Translations under genes and position numbers: made by a program
Shown: in pieces, positions 1 through 11,500 of the stretch
Numbering within the stretch: position 1 is the first letter of the stretch
Layout: the number at the start of each line of letters is the position of its first letter
The notes under the pieces: model-generated
Database searches by the model: none
What the model was told of the DNA's origin: nothing
Seen by the model: only the letters and a program-made list of their open reading frames with translations
DNA from: Pollenia angustigena
Taxonomy: Eukaryota; Arthropoda; Insecta; Diptera; Polleniidae
Assembly: GCA_930367215.1 (NCBI GenBank)
Contig: OV884057.1
Span: forward strand, 205,643,621 to 205,707,620
Direction: 5' to 3'
Length of the DNA: 64,000 nucleotides

Positions 1-270
1 AGAATAGTTAAGTATAAGAGTAATAAAAGATATTTCAAGTATGTGTATTTCTCAATAGTAATAACGAGGGACGGTTTGTATGGAAATGTACGTTTTGTTT
101 TGTGATTAGTTTATTTTAATTTAATTTAAATGAAAGCAGGTTCATATTGACAATAATGAAATAATTTTTTATTTGTACATAAATCCAGAAAATTATGAGA
201 AAAAAGAAGACACACTCCAAAAAATAATAATCTTTTGATTATTGATCATGACTTTTACGCATAAAAAATC

Positions 271-1303
271 TAAAGGGTGGCTCAACCAAAACGCACGATG
301 TTTATTGTTTATTGTAAATAAAACAAAAAGTTTTCAGAGAATTATCTTAATATTTTTATTATAATAGAATGTGTGAAACAAAATATCGGCTAAATGCTCG
401 CCACGGCTTCGTTGGCAGGCCTCTATCCGATGGTCCATATTTTCAATGACTCTGAGACATAATTGAGGTTATTTCGTTAATGTGCCGAATTGCCTCATCT
501 TCTTGCTCTTGAATTGTTCTTGGCTTATTGACGAACACTTTTCATTTTAAATGCCCCAAAAAAAGAAAAAGTCCAACAGTGTCAAATCACATGATCATTG
601 CGGCCAATTAACATCGCCACGACGTGAGATAACACTGCCATTAAATTTCTCGCGCCAAAGAGCCATTGCTTCGTTGGCTGCGTAGCAAGTCAAATGAATG
701 AATTTGTCAAACACTGAAACAAAGAAATGCCAAATTAAATTGGGCAAAAATTTGAGGTTAATAAAGCCTAGTACTCTGTTCAACATTTCACGTGAAATGC
801 TGTCAAAACGCATATGAAAAAAACTTGTGCGGAATATCTATGAAATAATGTTGATTGAGTTGTACTCTGTTCATTTTGTGAAAAAGTTCCGAAATGTTCT
901 GGCAACATTTTTTTACAACTGCGAAATAAAGTAAGATGCACTTATTTCACGTGGAATTTTAAGCAAAATCAAAAAAAGGTTGAACTGATTATTTAAAAAG
1001 AAATAAAAAATTAATATAACACAACCGGTAAAAGTTGTTTATCTATATTTACTTTATTTTTGATTAAATTTTGTATTAAAAAAAATTATTTTTTGTAAAA
1101 TACATGCGGGGTTTGTTTACATACGCAAAACAATGTCGCATACTTTGCAGGAATAAAATCGGCAAATTGTACAAACTCGCATGATAGGTAACATCGATAC
1201 ATGTCAAAATTTTCGTGTGAAATAATAAATGTTGCTCAACATTTTTCACAAATTTGAACAGAGTACTAGGGTTAAGGTGTGACCTACAATTAACATTATG
1301 CCA
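271..1303 (-). pseudogene. mariner DD41D (rosa-like) transposase relic A, split by a MITE
   Basis: Read on the minus strand, roughly 815 down to 375 translates to the C-terminal part of a mariner transposase closely matching the better copy at 39095-40358: stretches resembling FNGSVISRRGDVNWP, then an out-of-frame continuation ending in a HLADILFHT-like tail. The terminal TAAAGGGTGG lies at 271-280. The 5' portion (about 1271-1303) reappears after a 504-bp MITE (767-1270), because the sequence on either side matches the 5' leader of mariner copies B and C. The centre of the transposase, including the first catalytic Asp, is missing and there are several frame breaks. It cannot encode a working protein. 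Family assignment rests on similarity to copy C, where the Asp spacing can be counted. Confidence 0.8.
767..1270. mobile_element. TTAA-flanked MITE family AGCCTAGTACTC, copy 1
   Basis: The left end reads CCTAGTACTCTGTTCAA and the right end is its inverse, TTGAACAGAGTACTAGG, separated by about 470 bp without coding potential. Further copies lie at 49955-50834, 60445-61526 and 63427 onward; comparison gives terminal repeats AGCCTRGTACTCTGTTC with a TTAA target. Here it sits inside mariner relic A, with TTAA visible on both sides. TTAA duplication is characteristic of the piggyBac and Kolobok superfamilies; which one mobilised it is not visible. Confidence 0.8.
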
Positions 1304-1380
1304 TATTTCATAGAAAACGAAAGGCTTTTCAAGATTTTCTGTTCTAGTTGCTTTCCGGACCATGTTTTAAGAAAATATAA

Positions 1381-3230
1381 CTACTGAGAAAAATAACAAC
1401 GTTAATGTTAAAACGTTTAATTGACTTTAAAAACATTCTCATAAATCGTACTAAATTAGTAAAATCCTTTTAATTTTACAAAGGGTATTTCTTATGACGC
1501 ACAGTGTGTTGAAACATAGGTAAACTGGGGATTAATTTAAAGAAGCCCAATATTATCGATATTTATATTCTTTTGAAATAATTATACATTAAAAAATAAT
1601 TATAGTAAGCAAGTAATGTTGGAGAAAAATAAACAATAATTATATTTCGGCCGAATAACTACTTATTTTTGTTCGAGGTGTCCACAAAATTCAGTACTTA
1701 CAATAAATACGCTTACTAGAAGCCAAGAAATATCTAGTTATTATGTAACTACTAGTAAGTTGAATTGTAAATACTTACAATATACTTCCCAGAAGCCAAA
1801 AAAATCACTAGTTACTAGACCTAATAAGTAGTTATTGAGTACGTTACCAGTAAGTAAATATTCAGTTTTGAAAACAACACAACTAATAAATAGTTATTGA
1901 GCTGATTATTAGTAGGCAAATAATAGAAGCAATAAGTAGTTGCTGAGGTGATTACTAGTAAGTACTTATTGAAGTTTTCAGACTAAAGACAATTGTAATG
2001 ACAATTACTACCATCTATTACCCAGTAAAAACTTCGCCTACAAAATAATGTGTTGAGTAATCAGAAAAACATGAAGGCACTTCTTACAATTCTACTGAAA
2101 GAACCAATGAATTTTACAAGGGATGTCCTAAAATTAACGCATTTTAAAGAAAGTCATTATTTTTTACTTAAATACATCCAGAAAAAAGTAGTTATAGAAG
2201 TTGTTATAGCTGTAGTTATAGAAGAAAGCTACTAAATAATGAGTTAAAGAAGCTATTAATTTTGAAAAAGTAAGCGAAGTTTTTACTGAGTATTAATAAA
2301 AAAATGGTTTTGAAAATTTATTAAAAATATTTTTTTTTTTTAAACAGAAGAGAAAACAAACTACTGACCCTCTAAGATTGGAGAGTAGTTGAAAACATTT
2401 CCAGAAATATTTTTTTTCCACGCCTCTGGATACTGCGCTTATAGGTTTTTGTACACTGCGTCAAAAAAACTAAAAAAGTGATCGTTATTTATGGCAAAAT
2501 TTTTGCCTGTGGTAACTAAAATTTCTTGCATGTAGAAAAAAGGCATTCAAAACTTCGTTCGTCTAGCTTTTAATCTACTCAATTTCATAACACACCTCAA
2601 ATTGGGCCCCTTTTCTTTTTTTCTGATAGATGTTACACTATACCAGGTCGATCGTTACACAAAAGTTGCCACTAGTCACGCCCCAGAATGAAGGTATATC
2701 AATGAATTTTCTAGAACTGTAAATTTATTTCACGCCCCAAAAACAGCGCTTTTTCTTTTTTTAATTATTCGGTCATTAAAAACTATTGACATAAATATTG
2801 TAGCCGTTGTGATGCATTCCTAGGCAATAATTCTCGAGCCAATTGGATTTTATATTTAAGCATCCCCAGATCAACTTTAAGAATGCGTCGCAGCGGATGA
2901 TAAAATTTCTTATTTTGTTTACATTGGGAGCTGTCGCAGTATTAAAATGTTGATGATATTTTCTTTGTGTTGTAACGATTGATTGTTCGGAAACCCAATC
3001 AAATTAAAAAATTGCACGTTGAGTATAATTACATTATAAAATTTTATAAATCTGTTTATAACCTGCAAAAAAACTGAAAACTGTACAAATAAAAAAGTTA
3101 TAAGCATTTTAAATCAGTCAGTCGAAGTTGGCCCACCATGTATCACGCCAGGGATGGAATATACAAAACACAAAAAAGTTTATATAAAAAATCAGATTTT
3201 ATGATTATTATTTTAATTAAAGTATAAATC
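1381..3230. other. AT-rich intergenic DNA with a degenerate AATAAGTAG repeat
   Basis: No gene is recognisable. Between about 1650 and 2000 the words AATAAGTAGTTATTGAG, ACTAGTAAGTA and CTACTTATT recur several times in both orientations, suggesting a decayed tandem or foldback repeat. The rest is AT-rich with homopolymer runs. Confidence 0.5.
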
Positions 3231-3386
3231 GTTATACCCTCTAAAACTATTGGGAAATGAGGGTATACTAAGTTTGTCATGCCGTGTGAAACTTTTTTTA
3301 TATTCATCTAGGATCCCATAAAGAATACATATTCTGAGTCCTTGAGTAATTCTAAGTCGATGTAGCCATGTCTGTCTGTCTGTCTA

Positions 3387-3429
<43 letters not shown>

Positions 3430-3860
3430 GAACGTCAGTATAAATCAACCCCACTTTTGAACGACTCAAAAGAAAAGAACAATCAGGGGTGTGCTGGAAA
3501 CTGAAAAAGTAAAACGCAAGTACTTTAAAAGTCGTTTTTTAATAAGATTTCTGTAATAAAAGAATTTTATGACAAATATTAAACAAATATTTCTCTATTA
3601 AACAGAATTTTATAACAAAAATTATTAAAATTATATTAAAAGTGAATTAGAAACAACTTCCAAATCCTTACGTTCTACGTTTTCGATTGCCAGCACACCT
3701 CTGAATATTAATTTCAAACAGATTTTTGTTCTCCTTAGTAGTTTGGGATTGAAATCCAGCACAACCGGTTGAGTTGGAAAAAGAGTTATGAATCAAAATG
3801 CGGAACAATAACCCAAAAAAATTGATGTTTCTTTTACAAAAACTAACAATAATTTATAGC
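3231..3860 (+). repeat. Calyptrate TTATACCCTC repeat (family S1), 3' truncated
   Basis: It begins TTATACCCTCTAAAACTATT and continues with the family's characteristic segments (GTTTGTCAT, GTGTGAAACTTTTT, CCTTGAGTAATTCTAAGTCGA, GTAGCCATGTCTGTCTG). The same order is seen at 15281-16385 and, inverted, at 42989-43751. The usual terminal GGCACAGCCGAA segment is absent, so this copy is truncated. Confidence 0.75.
3369..3430. repeat. (TGTC)n microsatellite
   Basis: About fifteen near-perfect TGTC units with one interruption (TATC). It lies at the position where other S1 copies carry only a few CTGTC units, so it is an expansion inside the repeat. Confidence 0.95.
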
Positions 3861-4733
3861 AGAATGCACCGATTACGCAGGTAGACATTTCAATACTTTT
3901 TTGACAATTCCAACTAGTCCTTATGTTTTTTTGGCATGATAAAATTGAATATGAACTCAGTTTTCTCCCATCATGCCACATTTATCAGATAACGGTCCAT
4001 ACTTCTCTTTAAGCCATTATCAAAAGTCAAGTGGTGGTTCAATTAAAATAAGTAATATCCTGTTTGAAAGGCTACGTAATTACGCGTTGAATAGTGGTTT
4101 AGTGCCTAAGTTATTGTGGGTTAAATCTAAGAGTTGACGAATATTTTAACGTTTTCCAGCTATTAATGTCTCTTCGGAATATTTGTTTACCACAACCAAT
4201 AAGAAATCCATAGTTTTATAATTTTTTTCAATAGTCCATTTGATTAAAAAAAAATGTTAGCCATAATGGACTGAAATTGGATAAAAACTGAAAATCCTTT
4301 AATACAAAAACTATGGATGGCTGCTGAAAAAGAAGTAGACATACAGCGAAAAACAAAAATGTACTGTTATCTGATAAATGTGACGTGAAAAGAGAGAACT
4401 GACTTTATATTCGGATTAAGCATCCCAAAAAACAAAAGAAGTACTAGTTGTATTGATGAAATTTTTTTTAAATGTCGACCTGTATAATTGGTCCATAATT
4501 AACCGTATGTACGCGTATTAAGCGAGCTTCCGAAAAGTGCTTTTATACGCTTAAAAAGGCACATTTTTTTTAATTAAATTTGGTCCAATTTAAGTTTTTA
4601 ATACCAGAAATCCCTCTACCGAATGCTAGTGGTAGTTTAATCTTTCGCATACATTTTAAGTCAAGACAAACTTTAACACAGATAACTTTCTTAAAGGTTA
4701 CAATTTTAAGTAAGTAACAGGTCCTCAAACAGA
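3861..4733. other. Intergenic stretch without recognisable gene
   Basis: AT-rich DNA with short open frames only. No terminal repeats, tRNA or similarity to other parts of the window was noticed. Confidence 0.4.
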
Positions 4734-5102
4734 TCAAAAATCCCACAAATCATGCATATATATTTTTATTAAATTATCAACTATTTGAGAAGTAAGAGCG
4801 ATTTTAAGTTTTTCGTTGCAAAAATCTTTTTTATTAAATGTTTTACTGATTTTCTTTTTATTAATCCATTTAGACATTTTGAGATTCAGATTTACAGTAT
4901 TTTTCCATTCAAAATCATAAAAAGTACTATCTAATTCGTTGTTCACCCACAAAAGCTTCCATAACCTTGTTGCAGGAACATGTTGCTTAAGCTTGCATTG
5001 TTTATAGACATGTATAATTATCTTGTTTAGAACTTTACTGTAGAAGTTATCGCCAGAAGCGCATAATACACCTGTTATCAAAAACACTGATAAACCGAAC
5101 AT
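4734..5102 (-). CDS. Putative small secreted protein, 122 aa, unknown function
   Basis: An ATG-initiated frame of 122 codons in AT-rich DNA. The start context (ATAAATG) suits fly translation. Residues 1-17 look like a signal peptide: MFGLSVFLITGVLCASG, a hydrophobic core followed by small residues, with likely cleavage before DNF. The mature part is Lys/Asn-rich and basic, ends with MHDLWDF, has only two cysteines and no recognised domain. It is divergent from the transporter gene, 344 bp upstream of that gene's ATG, with a TATAAATA on its own strand at 5321-5328. Its length, signal-like N-terminus and promoter placement favour a real gene; lack of a recognisable family and the AT-rich setting argue for caution. 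It could also be a chance frame or one exon of a larger gene. Confidence 0.35.
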   Translation of the reverse strand: MFGLSVFLITGVLCASGDNFYSKVLNKIIIHVYKQCKLKQHVPATRLWKLLWVNNELDSTFYDFEWKNTVNLNLKMSKWINKKKISKTFNKKDFCNEKLKIALTSQIVDNLIKIYMHDLWDF

Positions 5103-5320
5103 TTATCTTAAAAGCATGACGATCGTAAAGAAAACATAAATTTCAAACTGATAAGAATACCGTGGATACCGGGCTAGGTTAGTGAGCAAATAAAATTGGC
5201 TAAGAAAATTAGTCATTCGCCCCAATTCGAAACGAGAGTAACAAAATAAACGAACAAAAATAAGTCGGGAAATATTTGTTTTTATCAAAATAAAAGTTTT
5301 CGAGCAAATGTGTTACGAAA

Positions 5321-5340
5321 TATTTATAAAACTATAAATA
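5321..5340. promoter_or_regulatory. Head-to-head TATA boxes (putative bidirectional promoter)
   Basis: TATTTATA at 5321-5328 is TATAAATA on the minus strand; TATAAATA on the plus strand follows at 5333-5340, four bases away. The plus copy lies about 107 bp upstream of the transporter ATG (5447), the minus copy about 220 bp upstream of the ATG at 5102. In this AT-rich sequence either could occur by chance; the paired arrangement between divergent frames is the support. Confidence 0.4.
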
Positions 5341-5446
5341 AAAGAAAATGTTTTTTTGAATAAAATAAAAAAAGAAAAATAATAATAATAAAAGAAAATT
5401 GTTTTAAATTTAAAGAAAAGAGGAAAATATTAAAAAATATATTAAC

Positions 5447-5510
5447 ATGGTGTCTGGAGATCGTTATTCGGATTTGCCCACTATTTCTGCAAATGCAAAC
5501 ATACCAGACG
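5447..5510 (+). CDS. Oatp33E: Oatp exon 1 (start codon)
   Basis: Encodes MVSGDRYSDLPTISANANIPD plus one base. The donor G|GTTTGT is followed by an 89-bp intron. It is a short cytoplasmic N-terminus, less conserved and therefore the least certain exon; phase and the upstream stop support it. Confidence 0.75.
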
Positions 5511-8500
5511 GTTTGTAAATACTGAGACGCTAACGGAGTGTTTTCTTTAGAAGATACACATTTTATGACATAAATTTTAAGCTATTCCCAAATTTTTAGA
5601 TAGTGTTGATTGTGGCATACGTTCTTTGGGCTGGTGTCGCGGTCCTGGTTGCCTTAAATATGCTCGATTGCGGACATTTGTCATTGTTTTGGCGTGTGCT
5701 GGGATCTTGCAGGGCGCTTGTGAAACATATTTTCGGGTATCGGCTAAGCAGGCTGCTTTTGAAAATGACTGGAATGCCATAGTTGTTGGTAAGTTTTTTT
5801 CAATGTCTTTTTCCTTTAACTCGATAATTTGTGAAAAACAGACTAATAAAACAAAAATAAACGTATGCTTTATAATTGTGTAAATGTTGATAACACAATT
5901 TCTTATCAATTGAATATTGTATCGAATTTAGTAAAAACACTGTACAACATAGAAAAAAGAAGTAAAAGTGCTATATTCGTATTTGCCGAATCTTACATAC
6001 CCTTCACCATGGTGCGATAAAAACAGAAAGTTATAAACAGGAGAAACATAAATATGAATTTGCATGTTTTTCTTTGTGCGATAAATGAAGGCAGAAACAA
6101 TATATGGGAAATAACATGTCAAATAGACCAAGAGTGGGAAACGACCCCTTTCGATTGAAATGAAATTTGGTGAGAAGGTTCCTTTTATCTTATAGGAAAC
6201 ATACACAGAAAAAATAAAAATTGATTTTAATTAAAAAATTTGTGATATTAATTAAAAAAAGTAATTTCAATTTTTGGGAATACAAAATTTTAATTTCAAA
6301 AGATTTTGTTATTCGTGCTTAATTCCCAGTTTTTATTCTTGACAAAAACACAACCAGTGAAATGCGCATAGGAATAGCTTATCCCATCAACAATAAATTT
6401 CAAGTGTTTTTGTCAAGAATAAAAACTGGGAATTAAGAACGAATAACAAAATCTTTTGAAATTAATTAAAAAATTAATTAAATTTGCACCAGTAAACAAA
6501 TTAATAGTATCAATTAAACCAGTTAATAGTTTAATTCACTTGAATAAATTTTTAATTAAAACTGATTTAATTTTTGATTAATGCTTTAATTGGTGAAACA
6601 TTTTGGAATATTTTTTCTGTGTACATATATGAAAGAAAAAAAATTTTGAAATTTTGTTGCGAAAGGTTTTCATTAAAGATAAATGTTATTTTTAACTTTT
6701 AAATTGTTATTCAAGCAAAAATTTGGGAAAAAGCAATTATATACTTTTTTTTTGGCGATGTTAACCTTGTACGCAAAGTACAAGTTGCAATCTTGTAGAT
6801 AATTTAATCAAATTTGGTAAATACATTCCCATTGTACTGTAACTTTTTACTGCAAATTAAATTTTTTTCGTATCAGTTCACATATCCCATCTATAAATAG
6901 CTTTAACTTCTATTTAAAAGTAAACAATATGGATGTTAATATCTATATAATATTAGGCACCAATAACTCTTATACGAATTTTAACCTCTTAACATAACTC
7001 GTTTTTGTGAGCCGATGAAAGCCCATCGTTTTCAAATAGTGTAAAATCTCAAAAATTCTTCTGTTAATACTTTTATGTTTGGGCTTTACCGATTATAATT
7101 TTAAGTTGTTTTTATTAAATGGAACTGTCATTAAGTTGTTGAATATTTTGATTTCAAATTAGCAATTTTGTAATTCTTTTGGGGCATATTTTTAACCATT
7201 TTTAGCGCATATTTTCACGTTTTTACTGCATCTTTAATGCGCATAAAACGTGTTTTTTAGAGAAGTTTTCTGGTTTCCCTGGTTATAAAAATAAGCAGCT
7301 CATTTTTTTCCTGATGTTTTTTCTGATACTGGTAACACAGCTTTAAACCTAAACAGTGATTAATACGCTAACAGCAAGTTTATCCTCAAGTAAACTTTAC
7401 AAGTGAACTTTAAGAATTTGAAGCTGCCATATTTTTTTCTGCTGAAGATGACAGTCTTCAAATTCAACTTTTTAAAAAACACAATTTAACACAAAAAAAC
7501 TAAGCAATTGACCATAATAAAACAAAAATAGTTTATTTCTGCTTTCAATTACAGATATAAAAAGTAAGTCATTGCCACTACGTATTTTAAACTAACAAAA
7601 CTAGTCGGTATATACTGCAATGTTGCCACAGAATATAAATTACATTTTTCATTTTACCAGACAGTTGTAATAATGGAGAAAACTTAATGCATTTAATCAG
7701 TTACGTTAACTATCCGGAACTTTACGATTAGGTTGTAATAATGGCCCTTACAGTAACTGATCTATGTTATATTAGTATGACTTTTTGACGGATTTTATAT
7801 TGAGAAAACTGCTATTTGTACCAAATTTGGACAACTTTTCTCCTACTTTGTTTAAGCTATAAAGAAATGTATTTTGCGCCACGCCTACTTCTCCAATCCC
7901 GTCCACCGAAGCTATTTGTACCAAATTTGGAAACTTTTACTGTTACGATTCTTCAATTATACAGAAATGTATTTTTTAGTTGTATAAAAGGTGTCACTTC
8001 CACTTCTTCAATCCTGACATTTTCTGAAAGAGGTTGTGAATTGATAATCCAGCTATGAGTATCAAACTTCGAAAATGTTTCTCTTACGACTCTTAAGATA
8101 TACATTTATCTATTTTGTGCCATGCTCACTTCCCCAATCTCGCCCACATTGTGTCGGATATTGTGTATTGTAAAGATATACAGAAAAAAAACAACAAAAA
8201 GAGATTTATGGGTAACATTTCAGGCAGACGTGGGTTTTTGCTTATATCTAAGACATTTGTGAATTGATCTAGCTGAATTTCAAAAGCACTTTAACGGAGT
8301 GCATGTATGGGTGAGTTTCAAGACATCAAAACACAAATTGTTTTTATACTGTTTCGATACAAAGAAACGCACTGTTTTATTTACTTTGTAAAATAAAATG
8401 TCAACAAAGAACAATAAATTATTGATGCACAGTTTGCCTTTGTTTGCGCATCAATTACTGTTATGATACATTTAGGGAAGTATGACATTGTCAATGTTTA

Positions 8501-11500
8501 TATGGTTGCTTTTAGGAACTTTGTTCGGTTGCGTTGCATATATCGTTTTGGAATTCACCCTATGTTACATAAATATATAACAACTTAGTCCCCAATATTT
8601 TTGGGGTCTTAAAATTTTGGCTTTGATTTATTCTGACATACATATCGTCGGCGTAATACGCAAACCTGCTACCTCCCTTTCAGCACATTTTACTGGTGAG
8701 ACAAACTAATTTTTATATTTCATACTAGCTGGCCGCCCCGGCTTCGCTCGGTAGCTGATTACTAATTATCGATGGAGCCGTTTTCTGATTTTAGGTAAAT
8801 CAAAAAAAGTGGACGTAAAAGTGGGCGGGGCAATATTTTCTCTCCGTAAAAACCTAAGTTGGACCATAGCGATTGTTTTAAAGAAAAAATCGTCCAAATC
8901 GGTGAAATAAATAGAAAAAGTGGGCGTAAAAGTAGGTGTGGTAAAATTTTCTTTCGATGAAAACTTAAAATGGATTAATACGAACATTTGAAAATAAATT
9001 AGTCAAATCGATGGAGCCGTTTTCTGATTATTTTAAAGAAAAAAGCGTCCAAATCGGTCGAGCCGTTCCCAAGTTATGCGATCAGCAACAGACAACATTT
9101 CATTTTTATTATATAGATTTGCAGCTTGAGAGAAAAACTAAAAATAAAGTTGGTTTACATACTTTAAGACTCAAACTGAAGAAAAACTACAGGCTGGTCG
9201 ACGAGGCGTATGTTTCTATACCACACGGCTTCAAAATCTCAATTTACTTAAAAAGTGGACTTAGCAGGTTTGCATATTACGATATTTAGTAAAATTTCAT
9301 GGACAACATTTTTGTAAAACATATCTGTGGATTTTGACAAAACATCTTAATTCGAGATTAGATAGCAGAAAAATTAAAAAAAAAACTCGGCGAGAAAATG
9401 AGATTAACTCACTATTTTTTGTTGTTCTGGCCTAAGCAACCAGTGAAATGCGCATAGGAATAGCTTATCCCTTCAACAATAAATTTCAATGTGTTCATTA
9501 AGAATAAAAATTGGGAATTAAGCATGACAAACAAAATCTTGTGAATTAAAAATTTTGTTTTCCCAAAGAAATTACTTTGATAATAATACAAAAATTTAAA
9601 AACCTAAACATGATTAATAAGTATGATTATTTAATTTTTTTTTTAAATTGTTTAATTTGCCTTAAGAAGTTTTGTCAAAATGCCACAGAGCCAAAAGTTA
9701 CCATGACAAGGGGGAGTTAGAGGCCTAACCCTGCAAATAATATTGGACCATCTGATCCATTTTGATAAAATGGACTGCTCCATGGACTGGTCCGATGTAA
9801 TGCAAGCATGGCCCATGTCATTGTTAAAAGGTGTTTGTGGTGAGACGACATGTCTTCGTTTTTTTACGACGTGCTTTCGTTCTTAAACGACTTCAAAACT
9901 AATCCTCTTGAGTATACCATGGAGTAGTTTTAAAACTACTCCTTTGTAGTCTAAAGCTGGGTTATATGGTCCTGCCCTAGGACATCGTAATGGTAAATAG
10001 ACCATGTTTTTCCATACGTTTGGGCTACTTTTGGACTAGTCCTAGTCCCTTGTGGGCTACACTTTACACGCGTTTTTGACTGGTCCTATTATTTGCAGGG
10101 AATATGCTGCACAAACATGTTTGCTGTAACATTTTCTACAAAGTTGCTAAGCATACCTTAAACCTAAGGTGTAAAGAACACATAGTTTCATATTCCGATA
10201 TGCTGCACGAACAGGCCAAAAGAGGGGAACTTTAACCCCATTCACATAAAATTCCGATGTGATCGTTCAAAACGCCGACACATATACATATGTATATTTT
10301 TTTTTGGTTCTCTTCTAACAGAATCCATTGTCAAAACCCCGTTATTTTGGAAAAAGTTCAAAATTGTTGTACAGTGTAATTTATATTTGTGTAAAGGTAA
10401 AAGAAGAAGCTATGAAAAAACTTAAAAACGATTAAATGAATATTCATTCCCTTTTACTCTTATCAATTGATAAAATTGATTCATATCGAAATAGTCATCG
10501 TTTTATTATTTTTAATGAATAATACGAAAATTTGGAATTAAAATGTTTTTTTAGTATTAAAAATTAAAGCAGCGGATGTTAGTATTATTTATGTATTTTT
10601 TATGATTTTTTAACCTTTATTTTAAAATTTTTAATTCAGTTTTTTATTCAGAACTAGCTGAACCGGCAAACGTTGTTTTGCCTAAAAAAGTATTGTTTTT
10701 GTGTATATTTAAAATACAGATACAGAATCAGGTACAGGTATAATTCGGTGCAGATAATTTATCTTTATTTACAAAAAAATAATATAAAAATGTGAATTAT
10801 AAGTAAACTCTTGAATAAGTTAAGAGAATATCATTGAAGCACTTTGTGATAAACAATATTTTTCGTTTTGTTGTCAGGTGCGAAAATGAACAAAGAGGAT
10901 GGCTTTCCGACACGGGAACATGCGACATAGAGTTGACCGTGTGAAAAACAGTCGTTCTCCAAATTGAGGCCACAAACACTCAATGATTGCCCTTGGGATT
11001 TGTTGATTGTCATGGCGAATGCGAGACGAATTGGAAATTGGATTCGTTTAAACTCGAATGGCATATCGGTTAGGATCATTGGAATTCTCGGAATGAGAAC
11101 TTCCTCTTCTTTAAACTTTCCTTTTAGCACTCCATACAAAATGTATGAGAAAATGAATTTTCTTTATAATTTCTTTTTTCTGGAATATTTTAGACATTTT
11201 TTTTGCTAACAGATCAATTGCATAGCTTACGATTTGATTCATTTTCAATGTCACTTCTTGTCGGAAATTGTTCATACCAACAAAGAAACCTTTGCCGGCT
11301 CATGCGCAACAACTTTACTAAAGACCATAGCATGATCAAATGATATAATTTATTTTGAGTAATTTTCAATGGTGCCGCCTATCGGAAATTGGTCATACCA
11401 ACCTAGAAACCTTTGTATGGTAATGCTCAACAGCTGTGCTAAAGATCATAGCATGATCAAATGCACAGTTTATGATTTAACTCATTTCGAGTCATTTTCA

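Noticed and set aside
1..270. Possible feature at the window's left edge
   Set aside because: Only AT-rich DNA left of the mariner terminus; nothing supportable.
2050..2235. 61-codon frame ending in repeated VVIE residues
   Set aside because: Lies in a simple-sequence region of GTTATAGAA repeats, with no signal of conservation.
5577..5909. Minus-strand frame over Oatp exon 2
   Set aside because: Antisense of a well-supported exon with family motifs and matched splice phases.
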